A stretch of DNA of 64,000 nucleotides from Burkholderiales bacterium (GTDB taxonomy: Bacteria; Pseudomonadota; Gammaproteobacteria; Burkholderiales; Nitrosomonadaceae), in contig JACKLV010000014.1 of the NCBI GenBank assembly GCA_024235755.1, positions 31,627-95,626 on the forward strand, written 5' to 3'. This document shows positions 18,442 to 27,800 of the stretch, one piece after another. Within the stretch, counting starts at the first letter, position 1, and each line of letters starts with the position of its first letter. The translations under genes and the position numbers were made by a program. Below the pieces are notes generated by a model that searched no databases, was not told the DNA's origin, and was given only the letters and a program-made list of their open reading frames with translations.

Positions 18442-19914
18442 TCATTTATTTACAGGTGGCACAAACAATACAGGAACCGGTCCAGTTAAATATTTTCTTT
18501 TTTTATTTTTGATAGACACCTGAGTTTCATCAGAATCCTTATCTAGTTTTGTTTTTGAAGCATTAGAAATATATGGTTGCGTAAATAATGGATCATTAAC
18601 AGATACTTTGGATACATTATCACGCGAAACACGCTCACCATTAAAGTAGATAACTTCAACACGATCATCTACCGTACTGCGTATACTGTTTTTTTCGGTA
18701 AAATTATGTTTTATATTTTTATCATTCTTACTGTTTTTTTCAGATTTTTCTTTAGGCTTATTTTTAGCTACAGGCTTTTCAAATTTTGCAATTTTCTCAA
18801 TTTTTATTTTCGTTTGCAGTAATTTCTCAATACCAATAAGCAATTTTTTTTCTTCAGGACTTACAAGCGAAATTGCATAGCCTTTAGCGCCGGCTCGGCC
18901 AGTCCGTCCAATTCTGTGAATATAATCTTCCGGATTATTGGGCAATTCAAAATTAATCACACAGGATAATTCTTCAATATCCAATCCTCTTGCGGCAACA
19001 TCCGTTGCTACCAGAATCTGTATGACACCTTGTTTAAATTCATTAAAAGCCTGATTTCGTTGCTGTTGATTTTTGTTGCCATGAATAACCGCAACAGAAA
19101 CACCTTGTTTGTCCAGAAATTTCTTTAAGCGATCAGCCCCCGTTTTTGTCCGGCTAAAAATCAAAGCTTGATTGAGATTCTTTTCTCGCAATAAGTGAAT
19201 CAGCAATTCAGGTTTGGCAGTAGGCTCTGTCGTATAAACAACATGCGTAATTGAATCATTGACTGAATTCCGCTTTGCTACTTCAATCAAAACTGGCTTA
19301 TTCAGAATCTGATTTGCAAGTTTTTTTATTTCATCAGAGAAGGTCGCCGAAAACATAAGGTTTTGACGGTTTTTCGGCAAAAAATTCACTATCTTTTTAA
19401 TATCAGGCATGAAACCCATATCTAACATGCGATCAGCTTCATCCAAAATCAAAATTTCAACTTTTGAAAGCGCCAAATTTTTCTGCTGGATATGGTCCAA
19501 TAATCGACCCGGTGTCGCCACGAGTATTTCAATGCCACTCCGTATAGCATTGACCTGAGAATCAATATTTACTCCACCGTAAACAAGTGTTGATCTCAGC
19601 GCTGTATACTTACTATAGTTTTGAATACTTTCAAAAACCTGTATCGCTAATTCTCGGGTAGGTACCAGAATCAATGCCCTTAATGGATGCTTTGCTGGAG
19701 ACATACTCGTATTTGCATATACTTCAAGACGGCGCAACATTGGTAACGTAAAACCTGCTGTCTTACCCGTTCCGGTTTGTGCACCGCCCATCACATCTTT
19801 ACCTTCCAAAATAGCCGGTATCGCCTTTTCCTGAATAGGCGTTGGATGTTGATATCCTTCTTCGGTAACAGCGCGCAAAATATTGGCTGACAAACCAAGC
19901 TGCTCAAATAACAT
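18442..19914 (-). CDS. rhlE: DEAD-box ATP-dependent RNA helicase, RhlE type
   Basis: A 490-residue RNA helicase. The Q motif (HPTPIQEKAIP), Walker A AQTGTGKT, PTRELA, DEAD, SAT, ATDVAARGLD and HRIGRTGR motifs occur in order over residues 1-370. A Lys/Asn-rich tail of about 110 residues follows and probably binds RNA. Such helicases act in ribosome assembly and RNA turnover, often under cold conditions. The gene is more AT-rich than its neighbours, mainly in the tail. The upstream gap (19915-20251) carries the terminator of the hao cluster. Confidence 0.93.
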   Translation of the reverse strand: MLFEQLGLSANILRAVTEEGYQHPTPIQEKAIPAILEGKDVMGGAQTGTGKTAGFTLPMLRRLEVYANTSMSPAKHPLRALILVPTRELAIQVFESIQNYSKYTALRSTLVYGGVNIDSQVNAIRSGIEILVATPGRLLDHIQQKNLALSKVEILILDEADRMLDMGFMPDIKKIVNFLPKNRQNLMFSATFSDEIKKLANQILNKPVLIEVAKRNSVNDSITHVVYTTEPTAKPELLIHLLREKNLNQALIFSRTKTGADRLKKFLDKQGVSVAVIHGNKNQQQRNQAFNEFKQGVIQILVATDVAARGLDIEELSCVINFELPNNPEDYIHRIGRTGRAGAKGYAISLVSPEEKKLLIGIEKLLQTKIKIEKIAKFEKPVAKNKPKEKSEKNSKNDKNIKHNFTEKNSIRSTVDDRVEVIYFNGERVSRDNVSKVSVNDPLFTQPYISNASKTKLDKDSDETQVSIKNKKRKYLTGPVPVLFVPPVNK

Positions 19915-20251
19915 TCATTAAACTCCTTTTTTACTGCCTTTATCTTGTTTTCTTATATTGAGTCAATATAAGCGTTGTTTCTTGTGATAGAAAATAAATC
20001 GTATTGATACAATGAATTAACCTGGATCAATTGGAAAATTAGATAATCGCTTTTTCATATAGTTGAACATGACAGCGAATTCACATTACATTATTGTAAC
20101 TATCTGAATTATTTTCTATTACCTTCTATATCAAAAAAATAACCCACATAGCAAATGCTATGTGGGTTGTTATAGATTAATTACACGACTGATTGCCAAT
20201 ACGATCAAGATCTAAACAATCAGGTTAACTGCTTTTAAAGCTTTATAACGA
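19915..20251. other. Intergenic region between rhlE and cycB
   Basis: This 337-base gap holds the rhlE promoter region (its ribosome site AAAGGAG lies just upstream of the ATG at 19914) and the terminator hairpin of the cycB transcript described separately. No coding frame is convincing. Confidence 0.6.
20133..20168 (-). terminator. Rho-independent terminator of the hao-cycAB transcript
   Basis: A perfect 13-base inverted repeat (arms 20141-20153 and 20156-20168, AACCCACATAGCA and its complement) has a two-base loop. On the minus strand it is followed by a run of seven T residues (20133-20139). It lies 84 bases beyond the cycB stop, which makes it the end of the hydroxylamine oxidation transcript. 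Confidence 0.9.
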
Positions 20252-20875
20252 CTAATAATCATCGTCATCATCGTCATCGTCGTCTTCGTCCCAGTCATCC
20301 CAGTCATCCGCCTTCAGAACCAGCTTGCCCTGCGCCTTACTGGCATCCAAATCCGTCATCGGCGCTTCTTCATGCACCAGATTCTGATGACAGTCTATAC
20401 ACGTCGCCCCATGCGTCTCCATACGCTTGTGCGCCGCCTGTGCATCATCTCCCGGTGGATCAGGATTCCTATGACAATCTCGACACGTCACACTGTCCCA
20501 TTTCTTCAGATTCATCCGCGCATCATGCGCCATGATCAACCGCCGCTCGTTAAACTTCTCCAACGTCGAGTAATCATTCACCAACTCCAACCACAATTCC
20601 CGCGCTCCATCCACTACATGCGTATATACCGCTAAATGGAAGTTCTTGAATCCCTGCGGTATATGACAATCCTTACAGCCAGGATTCGCACCCAACGCCC
20701 CATAGTGCGTCGATTCCCTCAGTTCCTCTTGCGGATAGGTCATCGAATGACAACTGGTACAGAATTCATCCGTCGATAACGCCGCCTCTCCTCCAAATAC
20801 TACGCCTACCAGGACTATACCCAGTAACGCACCCGTCAGCAGCGTTCCTATCGCGCCTTTTTGTAATGCAGTCAT
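20252..20875 (-). CDS. cycB: Membrane tetraheme cytochrome cM552 (NapC/NirT family quinone reductase)
   Basis: A 207-residue NapC/NirT-type protein. One N-terminal membrane anchor (about residues 8-28) leads to a periplasmic domain with four heme sites: CTSCH, CKDCH, CRDCH and CIDCH. In ammonia oxidisers it is proposed to pass electrons from cytochrome c554 to ubiquinone. It starts 12 bases after cycA and ends the cluster. The C-terminus is odd: DDWDDWDE followed by nine aspartates and a tyrosine, an acidic extension encoded by GAY repeats (see findings). Confidence 0.95.
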   Translation of the reverse strand: MTALQKGAIGTLLTGALLGIVLVGVVFGGEAALSTDEFCTSCHSMTYPQEELRESTHYGALGANPGCKDCHIPQGFKNFHLAVYTHVVDGARELWLELVNDYSTLEKFNERRLIMAHDARMNLKKWDSVTCRDCHRNPDPPGDDAQAAHKRMETHGATCIDCHQNLVHEEAPMTDLDASKAQGKLVLKADDWDDWDEDDDDDDDDDY

Positions 20876-20887
20876 TCAGGTCTCCCG

Positions 20888-21616
20888 TTAATCGTCATCA
20901 TCATCGTCATCGTCGTCATCGTCGCCTTTCTCGCCTTCCTCTGCGTTGGCTTGGAATTCGTCGTGATATTTGAATTTCGGCTCGCCTACAAAAGCACCAT
21001 CCAGCTTATAATGCGCATGCATCGCGCTGTCGTCTTTCACCATCTTGTCAAAATCAAACCGGTATTTCTCATCAACTTCCGGAGTGAACGGAACGTACGG
21101 CTCTTTGACTCCCTTCCAGCCCGATCCTTCATAGTTCAAGTGGCAGGCCGCGCACGCTTCTTCAAAATGAAAGTCCTGGCCTCTGTCCGCTAACCGTTTA
21201 CGCGGGGTGGTCTTGCCTGACTTCTCAAATGCCTGCCCGCCTTTACGATGATCGCCACGGTATTTCTTGCCCGCTCCATGACAGGATTCGCAACCTACCG
21301 CCGCCAACATTTTTCTCGGCCGCTCTACAGTGTAGCCCCCTCTTTGCTCCCAGCCATCCACGTGACAGCCTACGCAGTCCTTGTCCTGCGTGTAATCCTT
21401 GTCAGGATCCAAACCTGCTTTTTCTTTCGCTTCCTTGCGCTCGCCAGCTTTAAGCGATTCCATCGCCTTCGCATGCGCCGTCTCGCCCCATGACTTAGCT
21501 TGCGATTTGTGGCATGAACTGCATTTCTTACGGCCTTCAAAGTCCGCCAACGCGGTGCCCGAGAAAAATGCAAACATCGCAACGAGCGCCAGTATGTAGG
21601 TTATTGGGTGTTTCAT
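20888..21616 (-). CDS. cycA: Tetraheme cytochrome c554
   Basis: The periplasmic electron acceptor of hydroxylamine oxidoreductase. The 242-residue precursor has a signal peptide ending near ALA-DFEGRKKCSSCH. Four heme sites occur in order: CSSCH, CVGCH, CESCH and CAACH. The remainder follows the known Nitrosomonas c554 pattern (TAHAKAMESLK, DYTQDKDC, GDHRKGGQAFEKSGK) up to KFKYHDEFQA. Instead of the short basic end I recall for N. europaea, this protein ends in EEGEKG plus eleven aspartates. A 122-base gap separates it from haoB, enough for its own promoter. Confidence 0.97.
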   Translation of the reverse strand: MKHPITYILALVAMFAFFSGTALADFEGRKKCSSCHKSQAKSWGETAHAKAMESLKAGERKEAKEKAGLDPDKDYTQDKDCVGCHVDGWEQRGGYTVERPRKMLAAVGCESCHGAGKKYRGDHRKGGQAFEKSGKTTPRKRLADRGQDFHFEEACAACHLNYEGSGWKGVKEPYVPFTPEVDEKYRFDFDKMVKDDSAMHAHYKLDGAFVGEPKFKYHDEFQANAEEGEKGDDDDDDDDDDD

Positions 21617-21738
21617 CCTTCCTCCTCGTACTTTTTTTATTTCATGTGTATAAGCCGCGTATTGTACGCGATCACCCGTTTGTGTAAATGGTTATATGCG
21701 CGGTTCTCGCTTTTTTATTGTCGTCTGTTTGTTTTGCG

Positions 21739-22779
21739 CTACTCTGCAGCCGGTATTTTGTACAGCCAGTAACCCCCTCTCTGATAGAGTAGCTGCAACG
21801 CCTCCAGTTCCGTCGGCGCATCTTTATCTGTGAATGGCAACATGCGCGCCAGCAAAGTCTTACTGCTTTGCTCGTCGCTCAGAAAGTAGACTCTGATTTC
21901 CGTGTCAGTAATCGATTGCAAGGTATAGGTGTCAAAGTCGTGTTCTTTGAGCTGCACTTTCATGTGGTTGATCATGCCATGGATGTTGCCGGTCAGTGGA
22001 AAGTTTTGATAGGCAACGCCGATTTTCTCCGGATACAAGAGCCCCAGTTTATACAGATCGGTTACATGAACAATGATGTAGGCTGTCCGTCCCGCGCCAA
22101 CCAACTCACGCAGTTGTGCGACACCAGCTTCGGGCTCGGCTGTCAATGCCAGACTGAAGCGTTCGAACTGTTCCAGTTCCCGCCGATCGGGTTTGCTCTG
22201 CCAAAACGATTGTTCATAGGCGTCGATGGCCTCTATGTATGTCTGCCAGTGCTGCGGAATGATTAACGGTTCGTTCAGATGACCAGTAAACAGGGTGTCA
22301 TGACCGGTCAGCAGGTTGATCTGCTGGGAAATGTCCCACCACGCCAAGATAAGTGCGTCTTTTTCTGCATACTGGCTGATCGCTGCAGCCAGCGCGCTCA
22401 ATTCGGACGATTTCCAGTCCAGCGCGTGCAGTATTTCCTTGCTGTTGTTCTGCCATTTGATCAGTACCGGCGATCCACCGTCCCGCTGCGCTACGGTCGC
22501 CTGCGCCACAGGCTTTTCCGCTTCGGGTACGATAACGTCATACCGACTGATCTTCAGATCCGGCCACGCATCAAGTTCCAGTTCTGGATAGTCTTGTGGG
22601 CCGCCTGTGGATGTCTGCTGATAATGATACGGCGCATCCGCCGGCTCAAACCACAGGTACGCAAACCACCCCAATAAAATCAAACCTCCCGTCACCAGGA
22701 GTATGCCTAATGACGGGAGCAGCTTATCCCCCGACCGCTTCACTTGTGTGTCGCGGCCGGTCGTCTCTGCGGGTATCAA
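21739..22779 (-). CDS. haoB: HaoB, protein of the hydroxylamine oxidation cluster
   Basis: A 346-residue protein encoded directly after hao (orf2 of the cluster), overlapping it by four bases, which suggests translational coupling. A single membrane segment at about residues 22-43 leads to a large domain, probably periplasmic, without heme motifs. Its biochemical role is not established; proximity suggests help in HaoA maturation or in anchoring the complex. It is recognised by position and size more than by motifs. Confidence 0.88.
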   Translation of the reverse strand: MIPAETTGRDTQVKRSGDKLLPSLGILLVTGGLILLGWFAYLWFEPADAPYHYQQTSTGGPQDYPELELDAWPDLKISRYDVIVPEAEKPVAQATVAQRDGGSPVLIKWQNNSKEILHALDWKSSELSALAAAISQYAEKDALILAWWDISQQINLLTGHDTLFTGHLNEPLIIPQHWQTYIEAIDAYEQSFWQSKPDRRELEQFERFSLALTAEPEAGVAQLRELVGAGRTAYIIVHVTDLYKLGLLYPEKIGVAYQNFPLTGNIHGMINHMKVQLKEHDFDTYTLQSITDTEIRVYFLSDEQSSKTLLARMLPFTDKDAPTELEALQLLYQRGGYWLYKIPAAE

Positions 22780-24482
22780 GCTTCGTTTTGCTTACGTTTG
22801 CGCCATCCCGCCAGGGCTATCGTGCCCGCCAGCAGCATGCCACCACCTAAACCACCCAGCGAGATTTTCTCCGCCGTGCTATCCAGATCCAGTAAGCTCG
22901 TGCGCTTGCCTTCCAGTTTCGCTACGCGTTCTTTCAACGCAACCATTTCACGAATCCGGAAGTTCTCGTCCTGTACTTCTACGTACGCACGATTCATCGG
23001 CCCCCATCCCTCGGTGTAGGTCCAGCCGCCAGGATTGACGTGCGCAAGCCCTACGTGCATTTTAGCCAGGTCGTTTTCACCCATTTCCAGCACTTTGAGC
23101 TCCATCGACGCCGGATTGTTGTCTTGCGACCAGAACAACTGTGTAAAGATCATGAATCCCGGTTTCTCAGGTGCAGGTGGATTCGGACGGTTGGTCTTCT
23201 GTCCCGCCAGCAGCCCTTCGTTGTACAGCTTCTCTACAACTTCATGCGCATCCTGGTATTTCGCCAGACCTTGCAATGTACCTTTGTCCATCAGATCCAG
23301 ATATGAACGCGCAAAACGCTCTGAGTGACATTGCGTGCAGGTTGTTACCCATGCGTCCAGCCTCTCTTCCGACCATTCGCTGTTGATGTTCTCCGCTATG
23401 CCAGGTACAAACGGATAGTTCGCCCAACGGATCTTCCTGACCATGTTGTGCGCGTATTCACCTTCATATTCCATGTGACAGCCCGCACAGGTCGGCGCTG
23501 TCTGGCCACCTTTGCTGTATGCGTCTTTCAACTGCACGTCCCAGTTCCAGTTGTTGCCCAGCATCGCTACCATCTTGCCATGCTTGGACATAGAATACGC
23601 TTCCCAGTTGTTGTGATCTACACCACTATGGCAGGTCGCGCATGCCTCCGGCTTGCGTGATTCCGCCGCCGAAAATTCATGACGTGTATGACATGTGTCG
23701 CATTTGTTTTGGTTCATGTGACACATGGTGCAACCTTCCGCAACTTCACGTTGCGGCATCGCAGCCCATACTGTCGTCTCTACGTTCGCTTTGTAGTCCA
23801 ACGCATGCGAAGGACGTCCATCCGGCCACTGACCATGCGGCCAGATCAGCGTATCACGCTCTGATTCACGCTCAGCAAATTCCTGCAGATGGCACTTACC
23901 GCATACATCCGCCGTCGGCATGATCAAGTCTTTGCTGTGATCAATCTTGCCTTCCTGCTTGATGTTGACGTGACAGTCTATACAGCTCACTTCCTTCAGC
24001 TGCTCGCCTTCCTTCAAATAGCCCATCGAACGCAAGTTGTTCTCTACGTCCTCCAACTTGCCTTTCTTGTAATAGGTCGGATCCGTCGGCTTCAACGCAC
24101 GTACCTTGTCCAGATTAGCGTGCGCACTCTTCTTCCATGCATTTACCCACACCGGCGATTCGTCCGAGTGACATTCCACGCATTCCTTACGATCCGCTTT
24201 GTCTCGCATCGATACCGGCGGCTCATAAAACGTCGCCGGATCCATATACGTACTCAACGGAATCGGCTCCCAGTAATCTCCCATCGTGCCCTTGCCAAAT
24301 CCCTGCTCAGGATCCTTGTAACGCTTCACCAACGCTTCATGCAACTGCTTCGGCGTCGCCCCTCTATCAAGCCCCAATGCCTCATATGTCTCGTCAGGTA
24401 CGCTCGGTATCGCATATACCAATCCCGACAGTGCTAATGCACTTACAAACATGACCACCTTTAGCCATAGCTTGGAAATCAT
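22776..24482 (-). CDS. hao: Hydroxylamine oxidoreductase
   Basis: The key periplasmic enzyme of ammonia oxidation, which oxidises hydroxylamine, delivering electrons to c554. The 568-residue precursor has a signal peptide (cleaved near VYA-IPSVPDE). Eight CxxCH sites follow: CVECH, CIDCH, CGKCH, CTMCH, CDTCH, CATCH, CAGCH and CTQCH. The fourth is expected to be the P460 active-site heme, cross-linked to a tyrosine probably within the TYTEGWGPMNRAY segment. A hydrophobic segment plus basic end (GGMLLAGTIALAGWRKRK) may anchor the trimer. A strong ribosome site (AGGAGAG, 24487-24493) precedes the ATG. Confidence 0.98.
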   Translation of the reverse strand: MISKLWLKVVMFVSALALSGLVYAIPSVPDETYEALGLDRGATPKQLHEALVKRYKDPEQGFGKGTMGDYWEPIPLSTYMDPATFYEPPVSMRDKADRKECVECHSDESPVWVNAWKKSAHANLDKVRALKPTDPTYYKKGKLEDVENNLRSMGYLKEGEQLKEVSCIDCHVNIKQEGKIDHSKDLIMPTADVCGKCHLQEFAERESERDTLIWPHGQWPDGRPSHALDYKANVETTVWAAMPQREVAEGCTMCHMNQNKCDTCHTRHEFSAAESRKPEACATCHSGVDHNNWEAYSMSKHGKMVAMLGNNWNWDVQLKDAYSKGGQTAPTCAGCHMEYEGEYAHNMVRKIRWANYPFVPGIAENINSEWSEERLDAWVTTCTQCHSERFARSYLDLMDKGTLQGLAKYQDAHEVVEKLYNEGLLAGQKTNRPNPPAPEKPGFMIFTQLFWSQDNNPASMELKVLEMGENDLAKMHVGLAHVNPGGWTYTEGWGPMNRAYVEVQDENFRIREMVALKERVAKLEGKRTSLLDLDSTAEKISLGGLGGGMLLAGTIALAGWRKRKQNEA

Positions 24483-24829
24483 TGCTCTCTCCTTTGTATT
24501 TCTGTTAATTTCCAGTTCTAGTTCTTCTCTTTTTTTGTTTTGTTACTCTCTTCTACCGCTTCTCTATATCTTCTCCATACCACCAACGCATCTATATCCA
24601 CTATCAGCTACAACACCATCCCTTTAATAATTGTAATCCTCAACTCTAAAATATAAACGCATCAGCACAGAAAAAATATCCATACCCTCAATACAACCCT
24701 CGCAGCATACAACTCCCCTCCTAAAAACTACACAGGCCATATCCCTTCATATAACTCCAACAAAGACTACTCAGTCATCCTCACACTGTCAAGTCATTTG
24801 AAGGAGGCTTTACCTACGATTTTATCAAA
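24483..24829. other. hao upstream region
   Basis: This 347-base gap between rpoC and hao lies on the transcribed side of hao. It is pyrimidine-rich on the plus strand and has no coding frame. A TTGACA-like box on the minus strand (24787-24792), with a weak TAGTCT 17 bases further on, is a possible promoter about 280 bases before hao. A long purine-rich leader would follow. I see no clear terminator for rpoC here. Confidence 0.4.
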
Positions 24830-27800
24830 TCAAATAGCCTGCTCGTTACTTTCACTTGTTATAGTTATTTCCTGATTCAAATCAGGTAACTGGTTTTGTT
24901 TTTTACGCGTATTGTGGAATGAGAGGCCTGTACCTGCTGGAATCAGTCGACCGACAATAACATTTTCCTTCAATCCTCTTAACTCATCTTTTTTACCCAT
25001 AATTGCAGCTTCAGTTAGTACCCGCGTTGTTTCCTGGAACGAAGCTGCAGATATGAACGAATCTGTCGACAATGAAGCCTTGGTAATGCCAAGCAGCATA
25101 TATTCATACGTTGCAGGCATTTTTTTCTCGGCAATTAACCGTTCATTTTCAATCAACAAATCCGCACGTTCAACTTGCTCTCCCTGTATGAAAGACGAAT
25201 CGCCTGGATTGGTCACTTGCACTCTTCTGAGCATCTGACGCACGATCACTTCTATATGCTTGTCATTAATTTTAACACCCTGTAACCGGTAAACATCCTG
25301 CACTTCATCAGTAATATAACGTGCCAGCGCTTCTACCCCCTGCAACCTTAAAATATCGCGTGGATCTGCTGGGCCATCAACAATGACTTCTCCTTTATTT
25401 ACAACCTGACCATCATGCGCCATTACATGTTTATCTTTGGGAATCAAATACTCATGAGCGATTCCTTCGAGATCAGTAATGACGAGACGCTGCTTACCTT
25501 TAGTATCCTTACCAAATGAAACATTACCGGTCACTTCAGCCAGCATCCCTGCATCTTTGGGCGAACGGGCTTCAAACAGTTCTGCAACTCGCGGCAAACC
25601 GCCCGTAATATCTCTGGTTTTGGAAGTTTCTTGTGGGATACGCGCGATAACCTCACCCACACTGACTTGTTGGCCGTCACGTACGGTGATAATACATCCG
25701 ATTTGGAAAGTAATACTGACCGGCTGATTACTTCCAGCAATTTTAATCTCCTGTCCATCATCGTCAAGAAACTTAACCAGTGGGCGCAGTCCCTTAGATT
25801 GCATAACACCGCGTCTTTTTGGATCTATCACTACAAGCGTTGACAAACCGGTTACTTCGTCAATTTGTTTTGCAACCGTGACACCTTCTTCAACATTTTC
25901 AAAACGTACCTTACCAGAATATTCTGTAATGATTGGGCGTGTATGCGGATCCCAGGTAGTCAATGTTTGTCCTGCTTTGACATTTTCACCATCACGCACC
26001 AGCAACGTTGCTCCATACGGCGCTCGATGACGTTCGCGTTCACGGCCGTTTTCATCGGTAATAATCACTTCACCACTGCGTGAAATCGCGATTAGTTCAT
26101 TCTGGGCATTGGTAACATAACGCATTGTAGATGAATATTGCACAATACCACTCGATTTGCTCTCCACTTGGCTTGCAACCGCAGTTCTAGACGCAGCACC
26201 ACCAATATGGAATGTGCGCATCGTTAATTGCGTACCCGGCTCACCAATGGATTGTGCCGCTATCACTCCAACAGCTTCACCGACATTAACCAGCGATCCA
26301 CGACCCAGGTCTCGACCATAGCATTTCGCACATAAACCATAGCGCGTTTCACATGTCAGCGGGGTTCGTACTTTAACTTCGTCAATTCCATAGGATTCAA
26401 TAAGATCAACGGCTGTTTCATCCAACAAAGTTCCGGCAGGGTAGAGCAGTTCCTGATTTTCAGGATTGACTACATCGTTTACGATGACACGCCCGAGTAT
26501 ACGTTCGCGAAGCGCCTCGATAATTTCACCACCTTCAATTAGCGCTTTCATATTAACACCGTCAACCGTACTACAATCATCTTCTGTGACTACCAGATCC
26601 TGAGTGACGTCAACTAATCGGCGTGTCAAATAGCCAGAGTTTGCAGTCTTGAGCGCAGTATCCGCCAACCCTTTACGCGCACCGTGTGTAGAAATAAAAT
26701 ACTGTAGAACGTTCAGACCTTCGCGAAAATTTGCCGTAATGGGCGTCTCGATAATGGAACCATCAGGTTTTGCCATTAGTCCACGCATACCGGATAACTG
26801 TCGTATCTGGGCTGCTGAGCCTCGAGCTCCGGAATCCGCCATCATATAAATTGAATTAAACGATTCCTGCAATACTTCATTACCTGATTCATCGAGTTTT
26901 ATTTGCATAGATTCTTGATCAAGCACGCGCTCGACGCCCAGTTGTTCCATCATGGCTTTGGCAACCTGATCACCCGCACGGCCCCAAATATCTACAACTT
27001 TGTTATAACGCTCTCCCTGGGTTACCAGACCGGATGTATACTGCCCTTCAATCTCCTTCACCTCTTTCTCAGCAGCAGCTATCAGATCGCTTTTCTGCTT
27101 AGGTATCAGCATGTCATCCGCGCAAATAGAAATGCCGGCTTTGGTTGCATAGCTAAATCCGGCATACATGAGTTTATCTGCAAAAATAACTGTCTCACGC
27201 AATCCACTACGACGAAAGCTAGCGTTGATGAGCTTGGATATTTCTTTTTTCTTAAGTGTTTTGTTCAATAATGCGAAAGGTAGTCCAGGCGGAAAATTCT
27301 CAAATAACAACGTACGTCCCACAGTTGTCTCATAACGGGTTATTTTTTCGCACTGTTCACCGTCAGAATCCGTATCTATTTCCTTGATACGAACATTGAT
27401 TTTGGCATTTAACTCTACCTGCCTACTTTCATAAGCACGTGACACTTCACTGATATCCGAAAAGAACATACCTTCTCCCCGAGCACCAATTTTTTCACGT
27501 GTTGTGTAATACAGCCCCAGTACAATATCCTGAGAAGGAACAATAATAGGCTCACCATTTGCAGGCGATAAGACGTTGTTGGTTGACATCATCAGCGTAC
27601 GGCATTCCATTTGCGCTTCCAGCGACAATGGCACATGCACCGCCATTTGGTCTCCATCGAAGTCGGCATTGAATGCAGCACAAACTAAAGGATGTAGTTG
27701 AATTGCCTTGCCTTCGATCAGCACCGGTTCAAATGCCTGAATCCCTAGGCGGTGAAGTGTTGGTGCACGATTGAGCATTACCGGGTGCTCGCGGATCACT

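Noticed and set aside
20255..20925. Trinucleotide tracts as a CRISPR or minisatellite array
   Set aside because: They lie in frame at gene ends and code for aspartate; there are no spacers.
22279..24437. Long plus-strand frames opposite hao and haoB, including one of 182 codons at 23889
   Set aside because: They mirror the codon bias of the strongly expressed hao genes and have translated sequence typical of antisense shadows.
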